Assembly: GCF_900102165.1 (NCBI RefSeq)
Contig: NZ_FNBD01000016.1
Location: 1-61,465 of the forward strand
From: Cellulophaga baltica
GTDB taxonomy: Bacteria; Bacteroidota; Bacteroidia; Flavobacteriales; Flavobacteriaceae
Direction of reading: 5' to 3'
DNA length: 61,465 nt
Shown in pieces: positions 25,864-35,615 of this stretch (positions are counted from its first letter, which is position 1; each line of letters begins with the position of its first letter). The notes below the pieces were generated by a model. The model was not told the origin of the DNA and ran no database searches. It saw only the letters and a list, made by a program, of their open reading frames with translations. The position numbers and the translations under genes are program-made.

Positions 25864-26108
25864 ATATAAGACCCTTAATATCCGTTAAACCTCAGATAGC
25901 TTTCTAAAATATAATCGGCAATAGGGTGTACCCCTACATAGCAGTAATAAAGCTTGCTTATTTAAAAAATAATGGATATTTCCTATGTGTGGTATAACTT
26001 TTGTGACCTATTTATTTTTTAAAAAACATGTATGCGGAAACGAGTAAACCTTTTCCTCCTGCAACACCACTAGTTAAACCTCTTCATATAATTTAAACGA
26101 CCACACCC

Positions 26109-27260
26109 ATGAGACGCTTCCATTTTAAATTCTTTCTTATTTTGTTTTTACCATTTACCATGCATGCTCAAACCCTAGATACACTCGTAGATGTTGGAGG
26201 TTACCGTATGCATTTCAAAATAATAAAAGGAGAAGGGACTCCAATTCTTTTTGAATCAGGAGCGGATAGTGATGGTACTGTATGGGACCACCTATTAAAT
26301 AAAATACATACGGTTACAGGTACAACGTTAATCACTTATGACCGATCAGGATTTGGGAAAAGTGAAGTAAATCCATCGCTAAAAAATGATTCAGATTTTG
26401 GAATCATTAATGGAATTAAAGAACTCGAGACAGGCCTTTCCAAGCTAGGATATAACAAGGATCTTATTTTAGTTCCTCATTCCTATGGCGGATTTTATAC
26501 TCAATTATATGCATCACGACATCCTGATAATGTAAAATATATTATTCGTATTGATGCAAATTTAGTAGCACATTATACTGATGAAGTACTTCAAATGATG
26601 GGTGCACAGGGAGTTCCTCCTAAAACTCCTGAGACACTGGGCAGTTATTATCTTGGAACAACCTATCCTGAAACCGTTAAACTATTACGTACAATTAATT
26701 TTCCGTCTAACGTACCTGTTATAGATATTACTTCACCAATTAATAGAGGGTTTCCTGACTTTTATTGGACACTTGTACAAAACGCACATAAGAATTTTGT
26801 AGATGCGGAATCCAATCGGGTTCAACTTATTGCTGAAGGAAGCGGTCACAATATACATTTAGATAATCCTGGGCTAGTCATTAATGCGATTATTAAAGCA
26901 TACGCACAAACGTTAAATGAGAACGATAAAAATGTACTGTTAGAAAAAGCATTGGATAATGCCATTGTGTTAGCTATTGCCGCTAAAAAGACAGAAACAG
27001 AAAATAAGCATTCAGAAAGTGACTTGAATGATTGGGCCTATACGTTTTTGAGAAATGAAGAATCAGAAAAGGCATTAGCAATTTTTAAATTAAATACCAT
27101 GTTATTTCCAGATAGTTTTAATGCTTTTGATAGTTATGGCGAAGCTTTATTGCTATCCAATAATAAACCAGACGCTATTAAAATGTACGAGAAATCTATT
27201 GCATTGAATCCAGAAAATGAAAACGGAAAAGCTGTTTTATTAAAAATAAAACGAGAATAA
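26109..27260 (+). CDS. Secreted alpha/beta hydrolase fused to TPR repeats
   Basis: This 383-aa protein has a signal peptide (cleavage about residue 20, MHAQ). The hydrolase domain spans about 22-280, with nucleophile Ser125 in PHSYGGF and His in GSGHNIH. The C-terminal ~100 residues contain helical TPR-like repeats (SDLNDWAYTFLRNEESEKALAIF, then NAFDSYGEALLLSNNKPDAIKMYEKSIALNPE). The TPR tail probably binds a protein or peptide partner. The substrate is unknown. It is followed after 33 bp by the broken metallo-hydrolase gene. Confidence 0.82.
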   Translation: MRRFHFKFFLILFLPFTMHAQTLDTLVDVGGYRMHFKIIKGEGTPILFESGADSDGTVWDHLLNKIHTVTGTTLITYDRSGFGKSEVNPSLKNDSDFGIINGIKELETGLSKLGYNKDLILVPHSYGGFYTQLYASRHPDNVKYIIRIDANLVAHYTDEVLQMMGAQGVPPKTPETLGSYYLGTTYPETVKLLRTINFPSNVPVIDITSPINRGFPDFYWTLVQNAHKNFVDAESNRVQLIAEGSGHNIHLDNPGLVINAIIKAYAQTLNENDKNVLLEKALDNAIVLAIAAKKTETENKHSESDLNDWAYTFLRNEESEKALAIFKLNTMLFPDSFNAFDSYGEALLLSNNKPDAIKMYEKSIALNPENENGKAVLLKIKRE

Positions 27261-27293
27261 CAACCTATCGTATTACTAATAAATCAACCAAAA

Positions 27294-28277
27294 ATGAAAT
27301 ACGCTTATAGAATACTACTCCTAGTTTTAACCTATTCTTGCGGAAATCAGCAATCTCCTCAGAAAACAGAAACCACAGAGTAACAGACTAAAGAACCAGA
27401 TGAGACGCAATATCAAGGCAGTACATTTCTAAAAATCCTCGCAACGATTCAAGATGCTGGTTCTCCTCATATTGGTTGCAAAAAGGACTGTTGTAAAGAC
27501 TTATTTGATCATCCAGACAAGAATAGACAAGTAGTTGCCTTAGGCTTGGTTGATAATGACCATGGTAATAAATACTTATTTGAGGCTACACCTGATATCA
27601 CAAGACAAATGAAAGCCTTGGTAAAAGATGATACTCAAAACGAAATGGTAGACGGAATTTTCTTAACCCATGCGCATATTGGTCATTACGCAGGGTTAAT
27701 GTATTTAGGTAAAGAAGCTACTAATGCAAAGAATATTCCTGTATTTGCTATGCCTAGAATGAAGAAATATCTAGAAACCAATGGCCCTTGGAGTCAGCTT
27801 GTTTTAAATAACAATATTAAATTGACTCCCATTGAAAATGAACAATCAATTTCTCTTTCTCAAAATCTAACAGTGACTCCCTTTGTAGTACCCCACCGAG
27901 ATGAATATTCTGAAACCGTTGGCTATAAGATTCAAGGACCTAATAAAACCGCATTATTCATACCAGACATAGATAAATGGAATAAGTGGGATAAAAATAT
28001 TGTCGCAGAAATTGAAAAAGTAGATTATGCCTTTTTAGATGCTACATTTTATAGGGGAAAAGAAATAGACAATCGTGATATTTCTCAAATCCCACATCCT
28101 TTTATTATTGAAAGTCTTGAGCGATTTAAAGCATTGGATACTTTGGAAAGAAATAAAGTGATTTTTATTCATTTTAATCATACCAATCCGGCAATTAACT
28201 TAGATAGTAATGAAGCAAAGGATATTTTAGATCAAGGATTTAATATTGCAAGGATTAATGACGTATACGGCTTATAA
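27294..28277 (+). pseudogene. PqqB-like metallo-beta-lactamase-fold lipoprotein, nonsense-interrupted
   Basis: ATG 27294 opens a frame encoding a lipoprotein leader (TYSC lipobox). It reaches TAA after Glu-Thr-Thr-Glu, about codon 30, then continues in frame to 28277. The mature domain has the metal motif THAHIGHYAGL (HxHxxH-like, HAHIGH), PHRDEY, IPDIDKW, a late DATFY segment and FIHFNHTNP, as in PQQ-biosynthesis-protein-B-like hydrolases. One base change to a sense codon would restore a full lipoprotein. It is translationally disrupted unless this is a sequence error. Confidence 0.72.
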
Positions 28278-28376
28278 CTATTGGCTTTGGTAAGCACTAT
28301 GAAATAAACTAATCATTACACTGCAATGAATTATTCGTACTTGCGTTTTGATATAATTAAGGCATAGAAAAATCAT

Positions 28377-29246
28377 ATGAGAATAATATCCTACTCACAA
28401 AAAAGAATAGTTCATGATGTTGAAACACACTTTAAAGAAGTAATTGAAAAATATAATTTTTCAGTTAATCAACGTCTGGCTGCAAAATTAAATAAATCAG
28501 AAGACTTAAATGTTTTCTTGGAAAACGACTACTTGGTTATTTGTCTTGACTTTGAAGAATCTTATTCGTTTCTAAATATCAATTTTCAGTTTTATTTCAA
28601 AGTAGAATCAGAGTTTAAAGAAATTGAAAAAAAAGCAATCCACTCCCTTTTACATATTGATGATAATGCTTTCATAAAATGGACGACAGCCTACAATGAT
28701 TCTAACCAAAACTCCATACAAAAAGAATATAAAGAGGGCTTATATGAGTTACAATTGACCAATGATTTATTTATTACATTTTATACTAATTTACTTGATG
28801 GCTCTCTAAGTTATTACAACTATTCAAGTTTTAATTATAAGCCTAAAAATTGGTTCCTACTTTATTTTAGTACCAGGCTACTAACTGCTGCTTCTTTCCT
28901 TATAGCCCTAGTTGCTGCAGGAGAAAGACTTTTTGATCGTTGGGAGGAACTTTCCATCAAAGCAATTATCGTTTTGTTATTTCTAACCGGTATCACCTAT
29001 TTTGTATACCTAATTATGTTAAAACAAGTGGTTAAGAATGGATTTTACTCAAAAAAAACAATTGAATACTTGGAACCTGTAGGCTATGCCAATGCAGGAA
29101 TGTTGGCTTTATTCTTTGGCTATGTCTTCGCTGACTCAAATATATTAAATACAACCGCTATTGTAAGTATCACAGTGATCTTCTCACTTTACATTTTTAG
29201 TTGTTACAAGCTTTCAAAAATTAGACAGTATTATTATATCTCATAG
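28377..29246 (+). CDS. Membrane protein with N-terminal cytosolic domain, 289 aa
   Basis: The first ~160 residues form a soluble, charged domain of unknown family. The C-terminal part has four hydrophobic segments (around 164-184, 195-215, 235-250, 258-275). No enzymatic motif is seen. It is single, followed by a bidirectional terminator shared with the convergent lipoprotein gene. Confidence 0.6.
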   Translation: MRIISYSQKRIVHDVETHFKEVIEKYNFSVNQRLAAKLNKSEDLNVFLENDYLVICLDFEESYSFLNINFQFYFKVESEFKEIEKKAIHSLLHIDDNAFIKWTTAYNDSNQNSIQKEYKEGLYELQLTNDLFITFYTNLLDGSLSYYNYSSFNYKPKNWFLLYFSTRLLTAASFLIALVAAGERLFDRWEELSIKAIIVLLFLTGITYFVYLIMLKQVVKNGFYSKKTIEYLEPVGYANAGMLALFFGYVFADSNILNTTAIVSITVIFSLYIFSCYKLSKIRQYYYIS

Positions 29247-29320
29247 CTCTAAAAATTTCACGAGTCCAACAAAAAACTAATACTACAAACGCTCATTTTA
29301 AAAATGACAGTTTCAAATAC

Positions 29321-29354
29321 AAAAAAGGCTATCTGATCTAGATAGCCTTTTTTT
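29321..29354. terminator. Bidirectional intrinsic terminator
   Basis: A perfect stem AAGGCTATCT/AGATAGCCTT has a short loop. It is flanked by an A-run on the left and a T-run on the right, between two convergent genes, and can work on both strands. Confidence 0.85.
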
Positions 29355-29373
29355 ATTCCATTTAAAACGGAAT

Positions 29374-29925
29374 CTATTTCATAACTTTTACGTCAATTGA
29401 AATTCTTTGAGCATTCAGCATATTTATTTTAAATGCACCAATCTTACCTTCGGCAGTTTCAAAAAGAACCACTTCTCTATACGTTATAGATTGTGCTTCA
29501 TTATCATCCGAAACTGTCAAATCTTTAAGTAAGGTGTCATCTTCCATAGCATCAAATTCGGCTACAGTCATAGCTACATTGCTCACTTGTATTTTAGTAG
29601 ACTTTGCCCCTTCAATTTCACTAAGAACATCATCTGCATCTGGGCTATTAAAAGCAATAAATGCTTGATTGGTTGCAGAAACTATATCAATATCCGCAAT
29701 ATTATCTGCGCTAATTTCAGCATAAGAATACGTTTCTCCAGTTGCTGTAGAAAATGCAATTCCATAATCTTCGGTATCAGAATCATCTAATTTTAATTCA
29801 ATTCCCTCATAAGATAAAATCTCGTTATTTTCTTCCACTACAGGCTCATCGTTATCCTCTGAATCTGAACAAGATGTAAATCCTACAAATGCTACTAATA
29901 ATGGTAATGCTAAAAATTTTCTCAT
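29374..29925 (-). CDS. Acidic lipoprotein, 183 aa
   Basis: The leader is MRKFLALPLLVAFVGFTSC, with lipidated Cys19. An Asp/Glu-rich tether (SDSEDNDEPVVEENNE) follows. Aspartates are frequent throughout, and there are alternating strand-like segments. Such acidic surface lipoproteins are frequent in marine flavobacteria. No domain is recognised. It is monocistronic and ends at the shared terminator. Confidence 0.7.
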   Translation of the reverse strand: MRKFLALPLLVAFVGFTSCSDSEDNDEPVVEENNEILSYEGIELKLDDSDTEDYGIAFSTATGETYSYAEISADNIADIDIVSATNQAFIAFNSPDADDVLSEIEGAKSTKIQVSNVAMTVAEFDAMEDDTLLKDLTVSDDNEAQSITYREVVLFETAEGKIGAFKINMLNAQRISIDVKVMK

Positions 29926-30428
29926 TGTTAAGTTTTTATAATTAATAGACTTAAAACGATGAAAATATATTCTTATTATAATCTATATTATTATATTTTA
30001 TTATAAACATATGACATTTAAGTCTTAAAAATGAAAATGATTCTCTCAAATACGGCACTAAAAATCACCAATTTTCTATAGTTCATTTAACCTAGTCTAA
30101 GCTTTGATCTGTCTAATTATATTTTTTAAAAATTAAAATCTACCCCACTGCAACAACCAGTGAAAAGAGTTTAATCTTTTGAAAAAAAATGCTTATAAAT
30201 TTCTTTAGATGTTTAGCAAAAATGTGCTAGCCTTTGCTACTATTTATCTTAACACAAAATTAAGCACATAATTTAATCCTATTCTTACCTTTACGATACC
30301 CACATCTCGTACTGCCTTTAACTGGCTATCATAAAGGCTTTCAGAAAAGAGAAACTAAAATAGTTGAACCCTATCTGAAATGAACAATAGATTAAAGCAA
30401 GAATGAGTAGCTATTTGAAATTAAGAAT
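29926..30428. other. 503-bp intergenic region
   Basis: This is very AT-rich sequence between divergent genes, presumably carrying both promoters. No open frame, RNA gene or notable inverted repeat was found. Confidence 0.4.
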
Positions 30429-31430
30429 ATGAAAAAGAATTTACTCGGGTTACTTCTAGTAATCCTTACAACACAACTAAGTAATGCGCAAACCGATAAG
30501 TTATCATGGTTAGATATTGAACTAGCTAATTATGAATACCCTTTTCCCGTTGAAACACTGCACTTAAACGTGCAAAATCAGGAATTAAAAATGGCGTATA
30601 TGGATGTAACGCCAAATAATTATGCGGGAAAAAACATTGTACTATTACACGGTAAAAACTTTAATGGTGCGTATTGGAAAACCACAATAGCGGCACTCAC
30701 CAAACAAGGCTACCGGGTAATTGTTCCTGATCAAATAGGTTTTGGAAAATCTTCTAAACCAGATCATCTGCACTACACTATTCAACAGCTTGCCCAAAAC
30801 ACAAAAACATTATTAGATACGCTACACATAAAAAGATCTGCTATTTTAGGACACTCTATGGGAGGTATGTTAGCAACACGATTTGCATTAATGTATCCTG
30901 AAATTACTGAGAAATTAATTTTAGAAAATCCTATAGGATTAGAAGATTGGAAACTAAAAGTTCCTTATAAACCTGTAGAATGGTGGTACAACAATGAACT
31001 GAAAAAGAATTACGAAGGGATTAAAAAATACCAACTAGTGAATTACTATGACAATCAATGGAAACCAGCATATGACCAATGGGTAAACTTGTTAGCAGGG
31101 TGGACGTTGAATTCTGATTATAAAACAATTTCATGGAATGCTGCACTTACTTATGATATGATTTTTACGCAACCCGTAGTATATGAATTTAAAAATATTA
31201 CGGTTCCCACTCTTTTGATCATAGGCACCAGAGATAGAACTGCATTAGGAAAAGGTTTGGTAACCGATGAAGTAAGAAAAACTATGGGCTTGTACAGTGA
31301 ATTGGGGAAACAAACTCAAAAAGCAATTCCAAATTCCACATTGGTCGAAATAGAAAATGTGGGTCACTTGCCACATATTGAAAAATTTGATACGTTTATA
31401 AAGGCTTTGATCAACTATTTAGAAGAATAG
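30429..31430 (+). CDS. Secreted alpha/beta hydrolase
   Basis: This 333-aa enzyme has a signal peptide (cleavage about residue 21). The fold is canonical: oxyanion motif LLHGKNF, nucleophile Ser143 in GHSMGG, acid in IGTRDRT, and His in GHLPH near the end. It resembles periplasmic hydrolases related to proline iminopeptidase and epoxide hydrolase, but the Ser nucleophile indicates an esterase or peptidase. The substrate is unknown. It is followed by a hairpin that may terminate transcription. Confidence 0.85.
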   Translation: MKKNLLGLLLVILTTQLSNAQTDKLSWLDIELANYEYPFPVETLHLNVQNQELKMAYMDVTPNNYAGKNIVLLHGKNFNGAYWKTTIAALTKQGYRVIVPDQIGFGKSSKPDHLHYTIQQLAQNTKTLLDTLHIKRSAILGHSMGGMLATRFALMYPEITEKLILENPIGLEDWKLKVPYKPVEWWYNNELKKNYEGIKKYQLVNYYDNQWKPAYDQWVNLLAGWTLNSDYKTISWNAALTYDMIFTQPVVYEFKNITVPTLLIIGTRDRTALGKGLVTDEVRKTMGLYSELGKQTQKAIPNSTLVEIENVGHLPHIEKFDTFIKALINYLEE

Positions 31431-31444
31431 AGGAGCATCATTCT

Positions 31445-31476
31445 AGGTCTAAAAAAACATAGCTTATTTTAGACCT
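31445..31476 (+). terminator. Hairpin, possible terminator
   Basis: A perfect 10-bp stem AGGTCTAAAA/TTTTAGACCT has a 12-nt loop, just after the hydrolase stop. The T-tract is weak, so termination is only likely. Confidence 0.5.
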
Positions 31477-31559
31477 AATTAGTAGCAACTATGTATTTGG
31501 GGGTATGGAATATGCTAAAACCATGTCTATTTTAAATAAGTAAATAGGTATTCTATTCT

Positions 31560-32207
31560 ATGAAAATTATAAAAAAAACATTAAAGTGGTTCTTGTATTT
31601 TCTACTCATTCCATTAAGCTACCTCCTTGTTTCTTTACTATTTGCTTCTATCACGATAGACAGTAAAGCAGCTACTAGTAGTGAAGAAAAATCTATCTAT
31701 TTAAGTACAAACGGTGTTCATCTAGATATCGTGATTCCCAAAGAAAATTTAGATCCATTACTATTAAAAGATTTGCTGAATACAGCTACTGATCACTATT
31801 TATCTTTTGGTTGGGGTGATGAAAATTTTTATGTGAACACTCCTACTTGGGGAGATTTAACCTTTTCCAATGCCTTTAGAGCCTTATTTTTAAAAAGTTC
31901 AACCTTACTTCATGTAACACGTTATAGCGCAGTACGGACGGAATGGGTTGAAGTAAAAGTAAGTGCCTCCGAATTACAAAAACTAAATACCTATATACAC
32001 CAAACTTTTACGAGAACTACCAATGGTTCAAATATTCTATTGGAAAATCAAGGCTATTCTTCTTTAGATAATTTTTACAAATCTAACGGAAGCTATTCTT
32101 GTTTTAACACCTGCAATAGTTGGGTAAATGTTGGCTTTAAAGAAAGTGGTATAAAATCTTGTTTATGGACTCCCTTTGATTTTGGCTTATTAAATAAACA
32201 TGAATGA
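31560..32207 (+). CDS. TIGR02117/DUF2459-family protein
   Basis: This 215-aa protein has an N-terminal membrane anchor or signal (about 10-30). The typical family core follows: STNGVHLDIVIP, YLSFGWGDENFYVNTPTW, and a late cysteine-bearing CFNTCNSWVN. The SxWGD and C-x-T-C-N-x-W patterns suggest a papain-like or NlpC-like hydrolase fold, but catalysis is unproven. It probably faces the periplasm. Confidence 0.78.
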   Translation: MKIIKKTLKWFLYFLLIPLSYLLVSLLFASITIDSKAATSSEEKSIYLSTNGVHLDIVIPKENLDPLLLKDLLNTATDHYLSFGWGDENFYVNTPTWGDLTFSNAFRALFLKSSTLLHVTRYSAVRTEWVEVKVSASELQKLNTYIHQTFTRTTNGSNILLENQGYSSLDNFYKSNGSYSCFNTCNSWVNVGFKESGIKSCLWTPFDFGLLNKHE

Positions 32208-32345
32208 TCACAGGTTTCAAGTGATGCACTAGAAGTAAAAAAATCTATATTTTGAACGCGATTAAAAAACACATCACACTACGTATCATAAGATAATACC
32301 TTATTTTTAACGTATAAGTACATTTTAACCTAGATTCTTTATTTT

Positions 32346-32885
32346 ATGAGACTCACAAGTATCTTTTTATTTTTAATGTTGATATGCTGCAAAAGCGAAA
32401 CAAAAAATCATCAGGATACAAAGATCGCTGTTGAGAGTATGTGGACTAGTTTTAAAAAAGCACATCCTGAGGCTCAAGAAGAACAACCAGAATCCTATTT
32501 TTTTCATGATAATAAAGAAGATGCAGACCGGTTGGCAAAGCTCATTTTAGATGGGAAAAAGAAGGCAGGTTCTGGACTCTATATGTGGTATAAAGAAGCT
32601 AAGGCCCCATTGCCTGAAGTAGGAACAGAAATTATTGTCACAAATTTTGAAGGCATTCCTCAGGCCATCATCGAAACTACTAAAGTAGATACAATTCCTT
32701 TTAATAAAGTTTCTTCAAGCTACGCTCAGATGGATATGGGAACAGAAATTGATGCGCTAAACAAATGGAAGAAAGCCCACTGGGATTTCTTTGCAAATGC
32801 CATGGAAGAAAGCGGAGAACAACCTACCGAAACGATGTTAATTGTTTGTGAGCGTTTTAAAACTATTTGGCCTGAGAAAAACTAA
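32346..32885 (+). CDS. ASCH-domain lipoprotein
   Basis: This 179-aa protein has an N-terminal lipoprotein leader (FLMLICC, lipidated Cys near 15). An ASCH domain of the YhfF type follows: VESMWTSFKKAHP, DADRLAKLILDGKKKAGSGL, GTEIIVTNFEGIPQAIIETT, and EMLIVCERF-like end (TMLIVCERFKTIW). ASCH domains are PUA-like and are expected to bind RNA or nucleotides in the cytoplasm. Export and lipidation of one is therefore surprising. The leader is clear, and the domain call is by pattern. Confidence 0.75.
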   Translation: MRLTSIFLFLMLICCKSETKNHQDTKIAVESMWTSFKKAHPEAQEEQPESYFFHDNKEDADRLAKLILDGKKKAGSGLYMWYKEAKAPLPEVGTEIIVTNFEGIPQAIIETTKVDTIPFNKVSSSYAQMDMGTEIDALNKWKKAHWDFFANAMEESGEQPTETMLIVCERFKTIWPEKN

Positions 32886-33212
32886 GTCGCTAAGCATAAC
32901 TCCTACATTCAACACAGACCATAGAGCAAGGCCTTCATAGAACTTGTGAAAATAGCACATCGTACACGCTATAACTTTAGCAATATCAACACACTAAAAA
33001 ACTTATAGGCTCCATCTAGCCATCCTTCAATTAAAACCCAACTTCAAGGCATTTGAAATTTTTAATTCAAGCTTAAATTCTTAAATTTGCAACGTGAAAA
33101 CAGAAATACTTCTAAGGCCTCCCTCCTGCTTTAGAATTCTTTTTTCCAATGTTTATTTTTTGTTAAAAACAAGTACACTCCATAGAGTACTAGTGACTAT
33201 TAAATTTCCTTA
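32886..33212. other. Intergenic region with a possible promoter
   Basis: The stretch contains TAAATTTG (33082-33089), a fit to the -7 consensus, with TTTG at 33052-33055 as a rather distant -33. It could drive the membrane-protein pair with a leader of about 120 nt. Nothing else is seen. Confidence 0.35.
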
Positions 33213-33773
33213 ATGAAGAAGCATAAAGCCCTTCGACTTTTTATGATCATACATGTTATTGGCATTCAAATTACATTTATGACCATGATTTTCAGAGAAA
33301 ACTATGACACCAATAATTACGCAGCGCTTTTGGCGTTATTTTTAATTACCTTATTATTATTTGGGCACAAATATGTAGATCTGCACCACAGTGAATACGC
33401 TTATGAAAAAATAGCGGTGGTTGTCTTGATTCCTATTGGCGCAGTTATTACATATACCTTAAACAACATAGTAGGCTTAGGAAGTGTCCTATCTGCTGGT
33501 ATTGTTGGGACAACGGCTTCATTTATTCCAAAAATAAAAAAACAATCACGCTATTTAAAAAAATTACCTCCGGCACTATATTGCGGTGCATTTATAGGGA
33601 TGTCTAGCTCAGAGATAACACCTTCAATTTATTTTATAATTGCCGCAGGAATGGTTGCAGGGCTATTTTATATGTTTTCTAAAAACTTATTTCTAGGAGT
33701 CGGCGGAAAACTAGGTACTATCGCTTTTGCAGGCGTAGTCACGGTATCTTTAATTTACTGGTTGAGTTTATGA
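33213..33773 (+). CDS. Small multi-pass membrane protein A, 186 aa
   Basis: About five or six hydrophobic segments occupy most of the protein, with no soluble domain. The C-terminal part (CGAFIGMSSSEITPSIYFII, then FLGVGGKLGTIAFAG) aligns with the following gene (VGGSFIGMVSFKAKGTYVIL-like and FNGYGGALGNSAFIA), so the two are paralogues. I do not recognise the family. The stop overlaps the next start by 4 bp (ATGA), implying coupled translation and perhaps a heteromeric complex. Confidence 0.65.
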   Translation: MKKHKALRLFMIIHVIGIQITFMTMIFRENYDTNNYAALLALFLITLLLFGHKYVDLHHSEYAYEKIAVVVLIPIGAVITYTLNNIVGLGSVLSAGIVGTTASFIPKIKKQSRYLKKLPPALYCGAFIGMSSSEITPSIYFIIAAGMVAGLFYMFSKNLFLGVGGKLGTIAFAGVVTVSLIYWLSL

Positions 33774-34234
33774 ATACTTTTATCATTATCATCACAGGAA
33801 TTTTTGGAGCTACGCTAACGTTTTATTTCAATGAACATCTAAAACAAGGGCCAGTAAGGTCTTCTGCCATGTTATCTTTAGTTGTTGGTTTATTTTTTCA
33901 CCTATTTCCTGAACTTCTTAATCCTTTTTTAACCAAAAATATCCCTGTGGTATTTATAGGAGGATCATTTATTGGTATGGTTTCTTTTAAGGCCAAAGGC
34001 ACCTATGTCATTTTAGTTATTGCCAGTATCATATTTAGTTGTATTTATCTTCATAAGAGTCAATTTTTTAATGGCTATGGAGGTGCATTAGGCAATTCTG
34101 CATTCATCGCTTTATTAACTACAATGGGGATTTCCGTCTTATTTTTTAAAAGAAATAGATTAACGAATCGTATTCTCTTAGCTAGAAGAAGAATAGTAAA
34201 ACGGAGAAAAACGCGCAATAAAAGATTCTTTTAG
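33770..34234 (+). CDS. Small multi-pass membrane protein B, paralogue of A, 154 aa
   Basis: Four or five hydrophobic segments are followed by a strongly basic cytosolic tail (LARRRIVKRRKTRNKR). It shares with the previous gene the order FIGGSFIGM and GYGGALGNSAF. ATG 33770 lies inside the stop of A. No family is known to me. A paired transporter or channel is a guess. Confidence 0.65.
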   Translation: MNTFIIIITGIFGATLTFYFNEHLKQGPVRSSAMLSLVVGLFFHLFPELLNPFLTKNIPVVFIGGSFIGMVSFKAKGTYVILVIASIIFSCIYLHKSQFFNGYGGALGNSAFIALLTTMGISVLFFKRNRLTNRILLARRRIVKRRKTRNKRFF

Positions 34235-34439
34235 TTCATTTACCGTACAGGAATTACCTTTAAAAAACGCATTGCTTTCTGGATTAATACAATTTCACAT
34301 GCCCTTTATAAAAAGTATAATTAAAATGATCGCGCACGATAATTCTAACTTTTTTCTATATTTATACCTTCCACTACATAATGCATCTGAATAGTTGTGG
34401 ATAAATAAAATTTAAAAACCAAACAATAACCTACCACGC

Positions 34440-35615
34440 ATGAAAAAATTAGTGCTGCTTTTACTTATCGTATTATCTATACCTTTTGTTCTGTTTTCTC
34501 AAACGGATGCTTCACAAATACAGCAAACGCTCACTCAAAATTTTAGTCTCGTAGATCAATTTTCACAATTGGCACCCATGGCTATTAATCCGTATATCAC
34601 CATATTTCTGACTTCTTTATGTTCAAAAATTGGCTTTCATAATGATTTTGTCGCGACCAATCCTTTTTTTAATAATTGGTTTGTATTGATACTTTTTGGT
34701 GCTTTATTTCTATTTACAGCGTTAGTAGGCACTGTATTTAAAACAAATAAAGCTACCGCTCCTATTGGTTTAGCAGATAATTACCTATCCAATCATGCTG
34801 CTTTAATAATTAATGGCTTTGTTATGCTAGCGCCTACCTTTTTGTCTGATAATCCTGCTCATGATGAAATTGTATACCAAGCAAGCTTCTTTTCCATCAG
34901 TTTAAAAACAATTATAGTGTTAGCCGTTTCAATGTATTTTTTAGTAATCGTGATGACCTTTAGATTCTTTATTGATATTTTAATCTTTCTATCGCCTATA
35001 CCATTAATAGATACAATTTTGGAAGTATCAAAAATTGTATTGTCTATCGTTTTTGTTCTCATCAGTATCATTAGCCCTATTACTTCGGTAATCTTCTCTG
35101 GAATTATGTTTATTGTAGCGCTGTTCTTCTATCGAAAATCTATACGCCTAGTGACTCGAATTAAATATTTGTTAGTATATCCTATTCTAAATGTCTTTAG
35201 AAAAAAAGATACTATTTTAACCAACGGAACTACCTTGTCTATTTTGGTCTATATCAATAAAGAAACCAAGCAATTTAAAAAAGGAAAAGTAGCGCGACTT
35301 GAAAAAAGAGATAACCAAATTTTCTTGCTACAGAAACGGTTTCTTTTAGCACATAAAGAGGAAGAAATAACCCTTGAGAATTGCTACCTAACCCAAACAC
35401 ACCTAGATACAAACCTGACTAATGAAATTGGTGATACATCATTAATTCTTAATAGATCTTACCATAAGTTTATTGATGAAATCGCAAAAGAATTACAGGT
35501 TGATATTCGGAAAAAAGCCACGCTATCTCTTAATTTAAATACTGGTTTCCTAGCCAAACTTAAAAATATGTTCACAAAAAGTGATATCGCAGAATTAAAG
35601 TCGATACCTGATTAA
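34440..35615 (+). CDS. Membrane protein with C-terminal cytosolic domain, 391 aa
   Basis: An N-terminal signal-anchor (SIPFVLFSQTD) is followed by about five hydrophobic segments to residue ~230. The pattern weakly recalls DUF4126 (AINPYITIFLTSLCSKIG, then WFVLILFGALFLFTALVG). The last ~150 residues are soluble and basic. Function is unknown. It stands alone upstream of the PAS kinase, with no evidence of co-transcription. Confidence 0.6.
   Translation: MKKLVLLLLIVLSIPFVLFSQTDASQIQQTLTQNFSLVDQFSQLAPMAINPYITIFLTSLCSKIGFHNDFVATNPFFNNWFVLILFGALFLFTALVGTVFKTNKATAPIGLADNYLSNHAALIINGFVMLAPTFLSDNPAHDEIVYQASFFSISLKTIIVLAVSMYFLVIVMTFRFFIDILIFLSPIPLIDTILEVSKIVLSIVFVLISIISPITSVIFSGIMFIVALFFYRKSIRLVTRIKYLLVYPILNVFRKKDTILTNGTTLSILVYINKETKQFKKGKVARLEKRDNQIFLLQKRFLLAHKEEEITLENCYLTQTHLDTNLTNEIGDTSLILNRSYHKFIDEIAKELQVDIRKKATLSLNLNTGFLAKLKNMFTKSDIAELKSIPD

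Noticed and set aside
27546-28277. Separate metallo-hydrolase starting at TTG 27546
   Set aside because: The same frame extends upstream to a lipoprotein leader through a single TAA. The TTG start is an artefact.
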